Positions 29,265-39,053 of a DNA stretch of 64,000 nucleotides are shown one piece after another. The notes under the pieces were generated by a model that made no database searches, was not told where the DNA came from, and saw only the letters and a list, made by a program, of their open reading frames with translations. Where the stretch lies: the NCBI GenBank assembly GCA_009693865.1, contig SHWL01000004.1, positions 1 through 64,000 on the forward strand, in the 5' to 3' direction. The translations under genes were made by a program, and so were the position numbers. Numbering within the stretch: the first letter of the stretch is position 1; the number at the start of each line of letters is the position of its first letter. Source of the stretch: Acetobacteraceae bacterium. Lineage in GTDB: Bacteria; Pseudomonadota; Alphaproteobacteria; Acetobacterales; Acetobacteraceae.

Positions 29265-30710
29265 TCACCCCACCGGCACCACGCCCTCCTTCGGATCGAT
29301 CGGCACCATCCGGTCCAAGCCCGTCAACCGCTCCAAGAACATCGCCGCGGCCATGGCCCGCGCCTCCTGCCGAGGCGGCGCCGCGATCTGCAACCCCACC
29401 GGCCGGCCGAACCGATCGAACCCGGCGGGCACCGCGACCGCCGCGCAACTCGCCATCGTCATCGCCGCGTTCAGCATCGACCCGCCCATGTAGTTTGCCA
29501 ACGCCACCCCATCGATCGTTTCCGGATGTGTCCGGTTCACATCGAACGCCGGAGTCCCCGCGCTGGGCGTCACGAACACATCGTAACGTTCGAACATCTC
29601 CATCACTCGGCGGTAAAACGCCGCCCGCTCCCGCTCCGCCCAGGCCAACTGCGAAGGCGTCTGGCCCAATCCCTTCTCGGTATTCCAGACAATGTCCGGC
29701 TTCAACAACTCCCTGTGATCCCGCAACTGAATCTCCCGATCCACCACGAAATGTTGCGATCGAAGGATCATGAACGCTTCCTCGATCCCGCCGAGATCTG
29801 GCGCGTATTCTTCAATCACACAGCCAAGGTCTTCGAACCGCCGCACCGCCGCCTCGCAGATCGCGCGCGTTTCGCGCTCGACCAAAATCTTGCCATCGTA
29901 ATCCGGACTGTAGGCGATGCGCTTGGGCGGACCCGCTCGCCCCAAAGAACCGGCAAACGACTCCGCGGGCGCGTCGAACGTCAACGGATCGGCGGAGCAA
30001 TACCCCGCCATCGTGTCCAGAAACAACGCGAGATCGGGAATGTTCCGCGCCATCGGTCCTTGCACCGACAGCGGCGACCATAAATTTCCCGCGGTCCCGC
30101 GCGTCACACGCCCCGGTGAGGGCCGGATTCCAACCACGGAACAATACGTTCCCGGACGCCGTAACGATCCGCCGTGATCCGTGCCTTGCGCCAGCCAAAC
30201 CTCACCGGTCGCGACCGACACCGCGCCGCCGCCGGTGCTGCCACCCGATGTCAACGACGTGTTCCACGGATTACGGGTCCGCCCGAACACCTCGTTGAAG
30301 GTGGATCCGCCCGCGCCAAACTCCGGTGTGTTCGACTTGGCAACCACGATACCGCCCAACCGCTCGATCCGCTCCACGACCGGATGCGACCGCGATGGCA
30401 CGTGATCCCGGAAGATCGGCGAGCCGTACGTCGTGCGCACCCCGGCCACGTCCGTCAGGTCCTTGATCGATACCGGCAACCCACCCAACCAGCCGGGTTC
30501 ATTCGCTTCCGGCGGATAACGCACCGCCATCAATCGTTTCGCGTGCGCCCGCGCGCGATCGAAACAAAGCGTCGGCAGAGCGTTCACCGATGGCTCAACG
30601 ACCGCGATCCGCGCTTCCGCCGCGTCGATCAACTCCAACGGCGAGACCTCGCGTTTGCGCAGCCGCGCCACCGCCTCAGTCGCCGTCATCCGGATCAGAT
30701 CCTGGCTCAT
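29265..30710 (-). CDS. Amidase (amidase-signature family)
   Basis: LPVSIKDLTDVAGVRTTYGSPIF, TSGGSTGGGAVSVATG, GTDHGGSLRRPGTYCSVVGIRPSPGRV. Confidence 0.93.
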   Translation of the reverse strand: MSQDLIRMTATEAVARLRKREVSPLELIDAAEARIAVVEPSVNALPTLCFDRARAHAKRLMAVRYPPEANEPGWLGGLPVSIKDLTDVAGVRTTYGSPIFRDHVPSRSHPVVERIERLGGIVVAKSNTPEFGAGGSTFNEVFGRTRNPWNTSLTSGGSTGGGAVSVATGEVWLAQGTDHGGSLRRPGTYCSVVGIRPSPGRVTRGTAGNLWSPLSVQGPMARNIPDLALFLDTMAGYCSADPLTFDAPAESFAGSLGRAGPPKRIAYSPDYDGKILVERETRAICEAAVRRFEDLGCVIEEYAPDLGGIEEAFMILRSQHFVVDREIQLRDHRELLKPDIVWNTEKGLGQTPSQLAWAERERAAFYRRVMEMFERYDVFVTPSAGTPAFDVNRTHPETIDGVALANYMGGSMLNAAMTMASCAAVAVPAGFDRFGRPVGLQIAAPPRQEARAMAAAMFLERLTGLDRMVPIDPKEGVVPVG

Positions 30711-30785
30711 CGGCATCTCCCTTTGCTCTGAACATCGCTCCCCGCGACGCTTGCGCGATCCCGCCGTGTCGTGCAAGCGGGGCGC

Positions 30786-32294
30786 ATGATTCGCCTGCTC
30801 CCCCTTCTGTCCTTGTTGCTGAGTGGCTGCGTCTCGCTTGGCCCCAATTTCACCGCGCCCGATTGGACCGGCCCAGGATCGTGGTTCGGCGGAGGGAAAG
30901 CGCGTGCTCCGATCAGCGAAATAACCGAGGCGCCGATCGATCCCAACTGGTGGACCTTGTTCCGGGATCCGCAACTCACCGCGCTGGAAAACCGTGTCGC
31001 GAATGAAAACCTGGACGTCGCCATCGCCGCGCTACGCATCGACCAGTCCCGCGCGCAATTCGACAGCGCGCGCTCGGCCGGCTTGCCCCGGCTTAACGCA
31101 AGCACCTCCTACAATCGCCAGAAAGCCAGCAATGTTGGCCAGTTCGGTCAGAACCCCAGCGCGCTTGGCGCGTCCGGCACCAACGGCAGCACCGTCGGCG
31201 GTCTGGGTTCCCGCAACCTGAACGAGATCGATATCTTCCAGGCCGGGCTCGATGCCTCGTGGGAGATCGATCTGTGGGGCAAGCTTCGCCGCGGCGTTGA
31301 ATCCGCGGGCGCGTCCGCGCAAGCCGCGGAGGACGCCCAGAGGGGCGTGCTTTTGATGAGTCTGGCGGAGGTCGCGCGCGATTACATCTTGCTGCGCGGC
31401 GCGCAGACGCAACTCCGGATCGCCCGGGAGAACGCCCAGATCGCGCGCGACACCCTCAATCTGACCAAACAGCGCGCGGCCGGCGGCGTGACGACGAACC
31501 TCGACGTCGCCAATGCGTCAGCTCTGCTCAGCGAGACTCTCGCGCGCATTCCCGCGTTGGAACTGCAGGAGGCGCGGCTGATCAACGCCTTGTCACTGCT
31601 GGTTGGCATGCCGCCGAACGGGTTGCGCGCGGAATTGCACAGTCCCCGCGCGGTGCCTCCGGTGCCGCCGAGAGTGCCCGTCGGCCTGCCCTCGGAACTG
31701 GCCCGCCGTCGCCCCGACGTGCGCCAGGCGGAGGCGCTTTTGCACGCCGCGACGGCCGAGATCGGCGTCGCGAAGGCGGCGTTCTTCCCCTCGTTCAAAC
31801 TCGCCGGTAGCATCGGGATGCAGTCCGTGCAGTTCACCCGCATCTTCGATCTGAACGCCCGTCAGTACGCCACCGGACCGGGCCTGACGGTGCCGTTGTT
31901 CGAGGCGGGTGCATTACGCGCGCAATTGCATCTGACCGAGGCGCGGCAGAAAGAAGCCGCTCTCGTCTATCAAAAAATCGTGCTGAGCGCGTTGCATGAG
32001 GTCGACAACGCGCTGACCTCCTACCGTTACGAACAGGCGCGCCGCCAGCAACTCACCGACGCCGTGGCCGAGAATCGCCTCGCACTGGAACTGGCGCGGG
32101 CAAGGTACGCACAGGGTGTCTCGGATTTTCTGACCGTGTTGCAGACGCAACGGAATCTACTGGCCAACGAATTGCTGCTGGCGGACAGCACGACCTCTGT
32201 CTCCGCCAACCTCGTCGTCCTCTACAAAGCCCTGGGCGGTGGCTGGGAGAGTGATTTGCCCGACGAGCGCCCAACGGGCAAGCGCGCACCGTGA
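30786..32294 (+). CDS. Efflux transporter outer-membrane subunit (NodT/TolC-type lipoprotein)
   Basis: Lipobox LLSGC, VSLGPNFTAPD, WWTLFRDPQLTALENRV, LARRRPDVRQAEALLHAATAEIGVAKAAFFPS. Confidence 0.92.
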   Translation: MIRLLPLLSLLLSGCVSLGPNFTAPDWTGPGSWFGGGKARAPISEITEAPIDPNWWTLFRDPQLTALENRVANENLDVAIAALRIDQSRAQFDSARSAGLPRLNASTSYNRQKASNVGQFGQNPSALGASGTNGSTVGGLGSRNLNEIDIFQAGLDASWEIDLWGKLRRGVESAGASAQAAEDAQRGVLLMSLAEVARDYILLRGAQTQLRIARENAQIARDTLNLTKQRAAGGVTTNLDVANASALLSETLARIPALELQEARLINALSLLVGMPPNGLRAELHSPRAVPPVPPRVPVGLPSELARRRPDVRQAEALLHAATAEIGVAKAAFFPSFKLAGSIGMQSVQFTRIFDLNARQYATGPGLTVPLFEAGALRAQLHLTEARQKEAALVYQKIVLSALHEVDNALTSYRYEQARRQQLTDAVAENRLALELARARYAQGVSDFLTVLQTQRNLLANELLLADSTTSVSANLVVLYKALGGGWESDLPDERPTGKRAP

Positions 32295-32354
32295 CCGGGT
32301 AGGGCGTCGTCTTAACCTAAATCTTTACCTCTTGTTCATCCCTGTCCGTCAGCA

Positions 32355-33656
32355 TTGCTCCGTATGCGAAGCGGACGCCCACATCTTCCGTCGTTAACCA
32401 TCCTGTGCGTTCTGCTTCTCGCGGGACCGGCGCAAGCCCAGTTGCTGACGTCGCTGTTCCCCGAGGGCGTGCCAGGATACGGAACCGAACAAGGCGTCAC
32501 CGTCCGCTCCCGCGCGCGTCCGGCGTTCGAGCCATTGGGCGTCCGCGCGGATACCGTCATGATCCGGCCGCTGCTTGGCGTGAGCGCCGGGTATGACGAC
32601 AATATTTTCGGTGGGCCGGCCCGTCGTGGCGCGTGGCAGATCGCGACCCGTCCCTCGGTATTGGCCAGCGTGGAACGGTCCAACACCAGCCTTGGGTTTT
32701 TCGCCTCCGCCGACGATGTCCGGTATCCGACCGCGCCCGCGCAGAACCGCACTGACGGGGCCGTCTTCATGGGCGGCACGATCGAGTTGGGCCGGGACAA
32801 GCTGACCCTGGGCGCCGGGTACCTGGCCCGTCACCAGGACCGGACCGAACTGGACGCGTTGCCCTCCGACCGGCCGGTGGCGTTCCGGGTCGAAAACATG
32901 CGCGTGTCCTATTCCACTGTCTTCGGCCGGCTCACCACCATTCCGTCCTTCGAGCTCGCTCGCTGGCGCTTCGCCAACACCACCGTACTGGGCTTGCCGG
33001 TGACCCAGACCGCGCGCGACCGCACCACGGCCCAAGGGGCGCTGACGCTCCGCTACGGTTGGATGCCTGGGAGGGACTTGCTGGTCGTCGCCCGCGTTCT
33101 CGACACACGCTACGACCATCCCGCTCTGGGTCAGGCCTCGAACAATTCGACGTCCTGGCAAAGCCTGATCGGTGTCGATTACGACGATAACGCGCTTTGG
33201 CGGTACCGGCTTCTGGGCGGGGTGGAGTACCGTGAATCGGCATCGCCCGCGGTTCCGATCACGACGATCGGTATCGTCGACGCGGATATTACCTGGTCGC
33301 CGACGGGCATGACCACCGTGCGCGCCAGCGCCACGCGAGGGGTCGAGGACGCCGCGCAATCTGGCTTGTCGAGCTTCACCTATACCAGCGGGCAATTGAC
33401 GCTCGATCACGAGTATCTCCGGAATTTGCTGCTGCATGCGTCGGCGTCGTTGCGCCACGCGAGGTTCAATCGGACCGGGGGGCAGCAACTGGGCTTTTCG
33501 TTCGGGGCCGGCGTGACCTGGATGATCGACCGGAACGTGCGGATGTCGCTGACCCACGACGTCGCCGACGTCCGGAACATGCATTTGCCGGTGGGCACGG
33601 TCGCCGGCGATTACACGCGAAACCTGACATTGCTGACAGTGCGGTTGGGGTTGTGA
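32355..33656 (+). CDS. Outer-membrane beta-barrel protein
   Basis: Signal peptide ...LTILCVLLLAGPAQAQ, alternating amphipathic strands, ends in an aromatic/aliphatic strand NLTLLTVRLGL. Confidence 0.7.
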   Translation: MLRMRSGRPHLPSLTILCVLLLAGPAQAQLLTSLFPEGVPGYGTEQGVTVRSRARPAFEPLGVRADTVMIRPLLGVSAGYDDNIFGGPARRGAWQIATRPSVLASVERSNTSLGFFASADDVRYPTAPAQNRTDGAVFMGGTIELGRDKLTLGAGYLARHQDRTELDALPSDRPVAFRVENMRVSYSTVFGRLTTIPSFELARWRFANTTVLGLPVTQTARDRTTAQGALTLRYGWMPGRDLLVVARVLDTRYDHPALGQASNNSTSWQSLIGVDYDDNALWRYRLLGGVEYRESASPAVPITTIGIVDADITWSPTGMTTVRASATRGVEDAAQSGLSSFTYTSGQLTLDHEYLRNLLLHASASLRHARFNRTGGQQLGFSFGAGVTWMIDRNVRMSLTHDVADVRNMHLPVGTVAGDYTRNLTLLTVRLGL

Positions 33657-34576
33657 TTTCCACAATCCGGCTGCTGGGTCTGGACTTCGCCGATCTGACA
33701 GCGGCGGCGGCTGCCAGGGCGATCGCGGCGCGGCCCACTGGCGCCGGCTTCTCATATGTTGTCACGCCCAACGCCGATCATCTGGTGCGCCTGGCCCGCG
33801 ACCCGGCGCTGGCGGCTTTATATCAGCACGCGTGGCTGCGTCTGTTGGACTCACGGGTGGTCGCGGGCCTGGCCGGATTATGCGGCCTGCGCGCGCCCGC
33901 TGTTTCCCCGGGCAGCGACCTGACCGCGCTGTTGCTGCGCCGGCATATCGAACCCGGCGAGCGGATCGCGATTGTCGGAATGCGCCCAGCCTGGGTGCCG
34001 CTGCTGGAGGCGCGATGCGGCCTCGCTCCCTGCGTGCATCACGATCCGCCGATGGGGTTCGACCGCGATCCCGCCGCGATGGCCCGCGCGGTCTCCTTCG
34101 TGCTGGCGCATCCGGCACGGTTCGTGTTCTTCGCGGTGGGCTCGCCCCGGCAGGAGTTTCTGGCGGCAGCGGTGGCGGCAACCGGGCAGGCGGTGGGGAC
34201 CGGACTTTGCGTTGGCGCGAGTCTGGCGTTTCTGGCGGGAGTCGAACGGCGCGCGCCGGTCTGGATGCAGCGGCACCGGCTGGAGTGGGCATTCCGTTTG
34301 GCCAACGACCCGAGGCGGCTGGCCCGCCGGTATCTTCTGGACAGTCCACAGGTGGTGCCGATGCTGCTGCGGGAGAGGCTGGGCGCGCGCCCGTCCGTCA
34401 ACCGTACCTGGAGCAATTTTCGATCTGGTTGTATCGGGACAACCCCCTCCCTCGCCACGGCCTGGCTCGACGCGACCGGATCGGAAAACGCTCCAGGAGA
34501 AGAAGGAGTGGAGGTATGCCAACGGCCCGAACCCCAGGCCCATGGCACAGCCCCTTCCCGTCATGGCCCGACCTGA
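33653..34576 (+). CDS. WecB/TagA/CpsF-family glycosyltransferase
   Basis: VVTPNADHLVRL, LLDSRVVAGL, RFVFFAVGSPRQEFLA, GASLAFLAGVERRAPVWMQRHRLEWAFRLANDPRRLARRYLLD. GTG start overlaps the upstream stop. Confidence 0.92.
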   Translation: MISTIRLLGLDFADLTAAAAARAIAARPTGAGFSYVVTPNADHLVRLARDPALAALYQHAWLRLLDSRVVAGLAGLCGLRAPAVSPGSDLTALLLRRHIEPGERIAIVGMRPAWVPLLEARCGLAPCVHHDPPMGFDRDPAAMARAVSFVLAHPARFVFFAVGSPRQEFLAAAVAATGQAVGTGLCVGASLAFLAGVERRAPVWMQRHRLEWAFRLANDPRRLARRYLLDSPQVVPMLLRERLGARPSVNRTWSNFRSGCIGTTPSLATAWLDATGSENAPGEEGVEVCQRPEPQAHGTAPSRHGPT

Positions 34577-34614
34577 TCGGGCCATCGGTGCCGGCACAGT
34601 GTCGGGCCATGACG
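34559..34614. repeat. Dispersed palindromic element (56 bp)
   Basis: CGTCATGGCCCGAC ... GTCGGGCCATGACG, perfect 14-bp inverted arms. Confidence 0.85.
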
Positions 34615-34736
34615 CGATCCTTAAGTGTGCGGCGTTCGGGCGGTTGGCATTATTGACCGTTCGCGGCTGGTGCTGAGCGAAGCCGTGGCGTCGCGGTCCG
34701 GCCCTGTCTGAAGATTTCTCGCCCGCGCGTTTGCGC

Positions 34737-34765
34737 TTGACATGGCCGGTTATGTTATTTATTCT
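34737..34765 (+). promoter_or_regulatory. Candidate sigma70-type promoter with dyad operator
   Basis: TTGACA (34737-34742), 17-bp spacer, TATTCT (34760-34765); ATGTTA-N7-TAACAT dyad overlaps the -10. Confidence 0.5.
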
Positions 34766-35133
34766 AACATTTATCGTCACCGCCAATCGGAACATATCCA
34801 TGGACATCGCCACGCTCACACTCTCCCCCGAGGCTTACGATGCTCACATGCTCCGGGGCGTCATTGCCGCCACGACGCCGCGGTGCGAGCGGACTGGCTC
34901 GCGCGACCGGAGGAAACCGCGGTGCGATCCCGGCCACGACGTCTTAGGCGACAGGCAAACACCACTGCCCTGCCGCACCGCCATGGCCCGGGGGCCGCGC
35001 CGCTGCCCTCTGAACGGGTTTTTAGCGCATCCCATTGCTTGACCTGACGGAGCGTCACCGGTAGAACCCCCGCCTTCCGCCGCCGGCGCTTTCCGGGCGG
35101 CCCGATCCAGACAGAGGCGACAGACCCGGCATC

Positions 35134-35403
35134 ATGGCCAACACCGCATCCGCGCGTAAGCGTATTCGTCAGACCATCGTTCGTACCGCGCGCAACGCGG
35201 CCCGCAAATCCCGCCTGCGCACGTTCGTGAAAAAGGTGGAAGAGGCGATCGCGGGCGGCGACAAGTCAGTCGCCATCGCCGCGTTACGTACGGCGCAACC
35301 CGAAATGCAACGCGCGTCCGGCAAGGGGATCATTCACGCCAATACGGTGGCGCGGAAACTGTCGCGATTGTCCGCCCGGATCAAGGCGTTGGCGAGCGCG
35401 TGA
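35134..35403 (+). CDS. rpsT: 30S ribosomal protein S20
   Basis: [39 protein letters not shown]. Confidence 0.97.
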   Translation: MANTASARKRIRQTIVRTARNAARKSRLRTFVKKVEEAIAGGDKSVAIAALRTAQPEMQRASGKGIIHANTVARKLSRLSARIKALASA

Positions 35404-35880
35404 ATTTTTGTTCGTAACGTTCCGGCCTGGTGGTTGACCGGCCGGACATCCTGAGGCACTTTGTGAGCGGCCAAGGGGAAGGCCGAGAGGTAAACCCCCT
35501 GGCGCGGCGATCGATGGATCGCGTCACGCCATCCCTGGGAGCGGCGTGGCAATTTGCCACTCAAGAAATGTTTCCCACAATAGTTATCCCCGCTATTATA
35601 CTTTGAGTAATGATGTTGCGTATTTTTTTGAACGCGATTTTATTGGCTGGGCCCCCATTGCGTCCCGTCGAAAGCCAGGTCTAAATATTGCCAATTGGTA
35701 GCCGGCCCTGAAATCTCTAGTCAGGATGAGGAAATTCTACCGGTGACGCCAATGGAAAATTGCCTGTCGCGCCCGGGATCGAACCCTGGCGATCTGGGGG
35801 CACGCATGCTGTCATGGGATGCGTCTGTGGGGAACCGGGCACGGTAGTGCCCAACGACGGCATTGGGGGAGCGAGATAAC

Positions 35881-37266
35881 GTGGATAAACCGCAACTCGC
35901 AACGATCTGGGCAAAAATTCGCGGCATCCTGCAGGCCGAGGTGGGGGACGCCGAATATCGCAACTGGCTCCGGCCAATGACGCTGGTAGGCGTGGTCGGC
36001 GATGAGGCCGCCATCAGCCTGCCAACAGCCTTCATGCGCGACTGGGTGCGCGATCATCACGGCGCCCGCGTCAATACGCTGTGGCAGACCGAATGGCCCG
36101 AGGTGCGCCGGGTAAATTTCGTCGTCAACAACGTTGCCCACTCGCCTGTCGAAGCCCGAGCCGCCCAACCGGCCGAAATCCCCAAACCGCGCCTGGAGAC
36201 TGAGGAAAAGCCTGACACGCGTCCCGATATCGCCGTCGCGCTGGACCCCCGATTCACCTTCGAAGCCTTCGTCGTCGGTAAACCCAACGAGGTCGCGCAT
36301 GCCTGCGCCCGCCGTGTCGCCGAACAACCCGCCTGCCACGGCTTCAACCCCTTATTCCTTTACGGCGGCGTCGGTCTCGGTAAAACGCATCTGATGCACG
36401 CGATCGCCTGGGAACTGACCGAACGCGGCGGCGCGAACGGCAAACCCGTCTCGGTCACGTATCTGTCCGCCGAGAAGTTCATGTACCGCTTCATCGCGGC
36501 CATCCGCGGTCACCAGACGATCCAGTTCAAGGAGCAATTGCGCGGCGTCGACGTGCTGATGGTCGACGATCTGCAGTTCCTGATTGGCAAGGACAACACG
36601 CAGGAGGAGTTTTTCCACACCTTCAATTATCTCGTGGAGGCGGGAAAGCAGATCGTCATCTCCGCCGATAAATCGCCGTCGGATCTGAACGGGCTCGACA
36701 ACCGCCTGCGCACTCGTCTCGGCTGCGGAATGGTCGCCGACCTGCATTCGACAACGTACGAACTACGCATTTCCATCCTGGAATCCAAGGCCGCGCGCGC
36801 CGGCGTGCCGATCCCGCCCAAGGTTCTGGAATTCCTGGCGCATAAAATCACCTCCAGCGTGCGCGAACTGGAAGGCGCGCTCAATCGCCTCGTCGCGCAC
36901 GCGAACCTGTTTGGCCGCGTCATCACGCTGGAAACCACGCAGGAGGTGCTGCACGACATCCTGCGCGCCCACGACCGCAAGGTGACGATCGAGGAAATTC
37001 AGAAGAAGGTCGCGGAACACTACAACATCAGCCAAACCGAGATGACCTCCGCTCGCCGTGCCCGAGCCGTCGCCCGTCCGCGCCAGGTGGCGATGTACCT
37101 GTCGAAACAACTCACAACCCGCAGCCTGCCGGAAATCGGCCGGAAATTCGGCAACCGCGATCACACCACGGTCATGCACGCGGTCTCCCGCGTGAACGAA
37201 CTGATGCAGGCCGACGGCGACTTCGCCGAAGGCGTCGAGTTGCTGCGGCGTATGCTGGAGTCGTGA
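35881..37266 (+). CDS. dnaA: Chromosomal replication initiator protein DnaA
   Basis: FNPLFLYGGVGLGKTHLMHAIA, VDVLMVDDLQFLIGK, C-terminal GRKFGNRDHTTVMHAV. GTG start inferred. Confidence 0.98.
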   Translation: MDKPQLATIWAKIRGILQAEVGDAEYRNWLRPMTLVGVVGDEAAISLPTAFMRDWVRDHHGARVNTLWQTEWPEVRRVNFVVNNVAHSPVEARAAQPAEIPKPRLETEEKPDTRPDIAVALDPRFTFEAFVVGKPNEVAHACARRVAEQPACHGFNPLFLYGGVGLGKTHLMHAIAWELTERGGANGKPVSVTYLSAEKFMYRFIAAIRGHQTIQFKEQLRGVDVLMVDDLQFLIGKDNTQEEFFHTFNYLVEAGKQIVISADKSPSDLNGLDNRLRTRLGCGMVADLHSTTYELRISILESKAARAGVPIPPKVLEFLAHKITSSVRELEGALNRLVAHANLFGRVITLETTQEVLHDILRAHDRKVTIEEIQKKVAEHYNISQTEMTSARRARAVARPRQVAMYLSKQLTTRSLPEIGRKFGNRDHTTVMHAVSRVNELMQADGDFAEGVELLRRMLES

Positions 37267-37519
37267 GAAACGGTGGGGCTTTGCCCCAAACCCCACCAAG
37301 AGGCTCTGCCTCTTGGAACTCCGCCAAGGGCAGTGGCCCTTGGAACCATGACTTTCGATCAGGGGATCGGAGGGCCTACTCGTATGAATTTACGTGCGAG
37401 CAGGCCCTCCGATCCCCTGATCAAATAAATCGCGGTCCAGGGACCGTGTCCCTGGTGGGAGGTCCAGGAGGGCAACGCCCTCTTGGCGGGGTTTGGGGCA
37501 AAGCCCCGCCGCTTCCTCA
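37264..37519. repeat. Nested multi-hairpin palindromic element between convergent stop codons
   Basis: Outer arms GGGGCTTTGCCCCAAACCCCACCAAGAGG / CCTCTTGGCGGGGTTTGGGGCAAAGCCCC (1 mismatch in 29 bp); inner perfect 21-bp arms GATCAGGGGATCGGAGGGCCT / AGGCCCTCCGATCCCCTGATC. Confidence 0.9.
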
Positions 37520-38827
37520 CTCCAACAACGCACTCCGCGACGACAGAAACTCCTCGACGGCGGCGGCTAACTTATCGCATTCGGCATCGCCGATCGGCAG
37601 GCACAGCGTCATCATTCCCCGGCGAGCCAGCCAGATTCCTTGTGCGAGCATATCGAAGAAAAACAGTTCCTTCAGCTTCGCGTCGCTTTTCGCCGCGTCG
37701 GCTGGCGTGCGGATTGGATCGCGCGTCGTATGGACCGCGAGCATCGAGCCGATCCCGGTGAACTGTAACCGCGCGTCCGCGGCGCGGCACAGCGCGTTCA
37801 ACCTCTCCCGCAACGCATCGCCCCGGGCATTCAGCGCCTTCGCTGCCTCCGGCGTGTAGATTTCGGTCAGGCCGGCAAGCCCGGCGTTCATTGTCAATAC
37901 GTTATTGTTGAACGTTCCCGCGTGCGGTAGCGCATCCGGCCGCCGAGGATCGAACAAATCCATGATATCGCCGCGCCCGCCAAACGCGCCGAACGACATC
38001 CCGCCACCGATATATTTCCCAAAGGTCGTCAGGTCCGGCTTGATCCCGCGAACAGCCTGCAGCCCGCCCGGCGACAGGCGAGACGTCATCACCTCATCCA
38101 GAATCAGCAGCGCGCCAATGCGAGATGTCTCTTCCCGCAGCATCGCCAGAAATTCCGGCGTGGCGGGGATGCAGCCGCCGCTGCCGTACATCGGCTCCAG
38201 AATCACCACCGCCAGATCGGTGGCGTTCGTGGCGATCAGCGACCGGGTTGTCTCCATATCGTTATAAGATGCCACGACATACTCGAACGGCGCGTTGATC
38301 GGAGAGCCACCGCCCGCGAAGCCGAACACCGCGCCGTGATAGCCGCCGTCGAAGACCATCACCTTCGATCGTTTCGTGAAAATCCGCGCGACCGAGATCG
38401 CCAGCAGGTTCGCCTCCGTGCCGGAATTGGTGAACCGCACCCGATCCAGCCCAAACCTCTCGCACACCGCGCGGGCAAAGCGCGCCTCGACCAGGTTCGA
38501 CGCGCCAAAGTTGATGCCCCCGTCAAGCGCCTTATCCAATGCCGCCCGGATGACCGGATGCGAGTGGCCGAAGATGCCCGCAGTATATTCACCCAGAAAA
38601 TCGACGAATTCGTGCCCGTCGAGATCCCAGAGACGGCAGCCCGCGGCCCGCTCCATCGCCAGCGGGAAGGGCGCGTAATGCAGCACGGTGCGGGTATTGC
38701 CGCCGGGCATGACCGCCGTCGCCTCCACATACCGGGCGAGGCTTTTCGGATTGCCGGCGACGTAAAGCTCTTTCGCCTCGTTCAGCACGGCATCGATATC
38801 GGCGTTGCGCAATTGGGTCTCGCTCAT
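37517..38827 (-). CDS. Class III aminotransferase (glutamate-1-semialdehyde aminotransferase-like)
   Basis: MPGGNTRTVLHYAPFPLAMERAAGCRLWDLDGHEFVDFLGEYTAGIFGHSHP, FTNSGTEANLLAI, LILDEVMTSR, TTFGKYIGGG. Confidence 0.9.
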   Translation of the reverse strand: MSETQLRNADIDAVLNEAKELYVAGNPKSLARYVEATAVMPGGNTRTVLHYAPFPLAMERAAGCRLWDLDGHEFVDFLGEYTAGIFGHSHPVIRAALDKALDGGINFGASNLVEARFARAVCERFGLDRVRFTNSGTEANLLAISVARIFTKRSKVMVFDGGYHGAVFGFAGGGSPINAPFEYVVASYNDMETTRSLIATNATDLAVVILEPMYGSGGCIPATPEFLAMLREETSRIGALLILDEVMTSRLSPGGLQAVRGIKPDLTTFGKYIGGGMSFGAFGGRGDIMDLFDPRRPDALPHAGTFNNNVLTMNAGLAGLTEIYTPEAAKALNARGDALRERLNALCRAADARLQFTGIGSMLAVHTTRDPIRTPADAAKSDAKLKELFFFDMLAQGIWLARRGMMTLCLPIGDAECDKLAAAVEEFLSSRSALLE

Positions 38828-39053
38828 GCTCCGCTCCCCCTGGGTGGGGAGAGTGTCGCGCCAGTCACGCCGGGACGCAATTGGCATTCGGGCGACCGTT
38901 TTCAAGGCTTGACCCCTATGGCGGCGCGGACGGTCTTTGGGTATGGTCCGTCCGCCTCGTCGCAGGAGGCGAAATCCATGGGGCTGGTTCTCCCGGAACC
39001 GGTCCGTCTGGGCGCGGCCTCTTGCTGGTCCCGCCTTGGAGGTGACGAAATCG

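Noticed and set aside
32394-33755. 453-aa minus-strand ORF
   Set aside because: Antisense to the outer-membrane beta-barrel gene; Arg/Gly/Pro-rich low-complexity translation with no family features.
35405-35450. Possible intrinsic terminator after rpsT (TCCGGCC...GGCCGGA)
   Set aside because: Short inverted repeat without a downstream T-tract; not enough evidence.
35765-35830. Possible minus-strand tRNA (CCAGGGTTCGATCCCGGGC resembles a T arm)
   Set aside because: T-stem pairing fails beyond two base pairs, and no matching acceptor, D or anticodon arms could be found.
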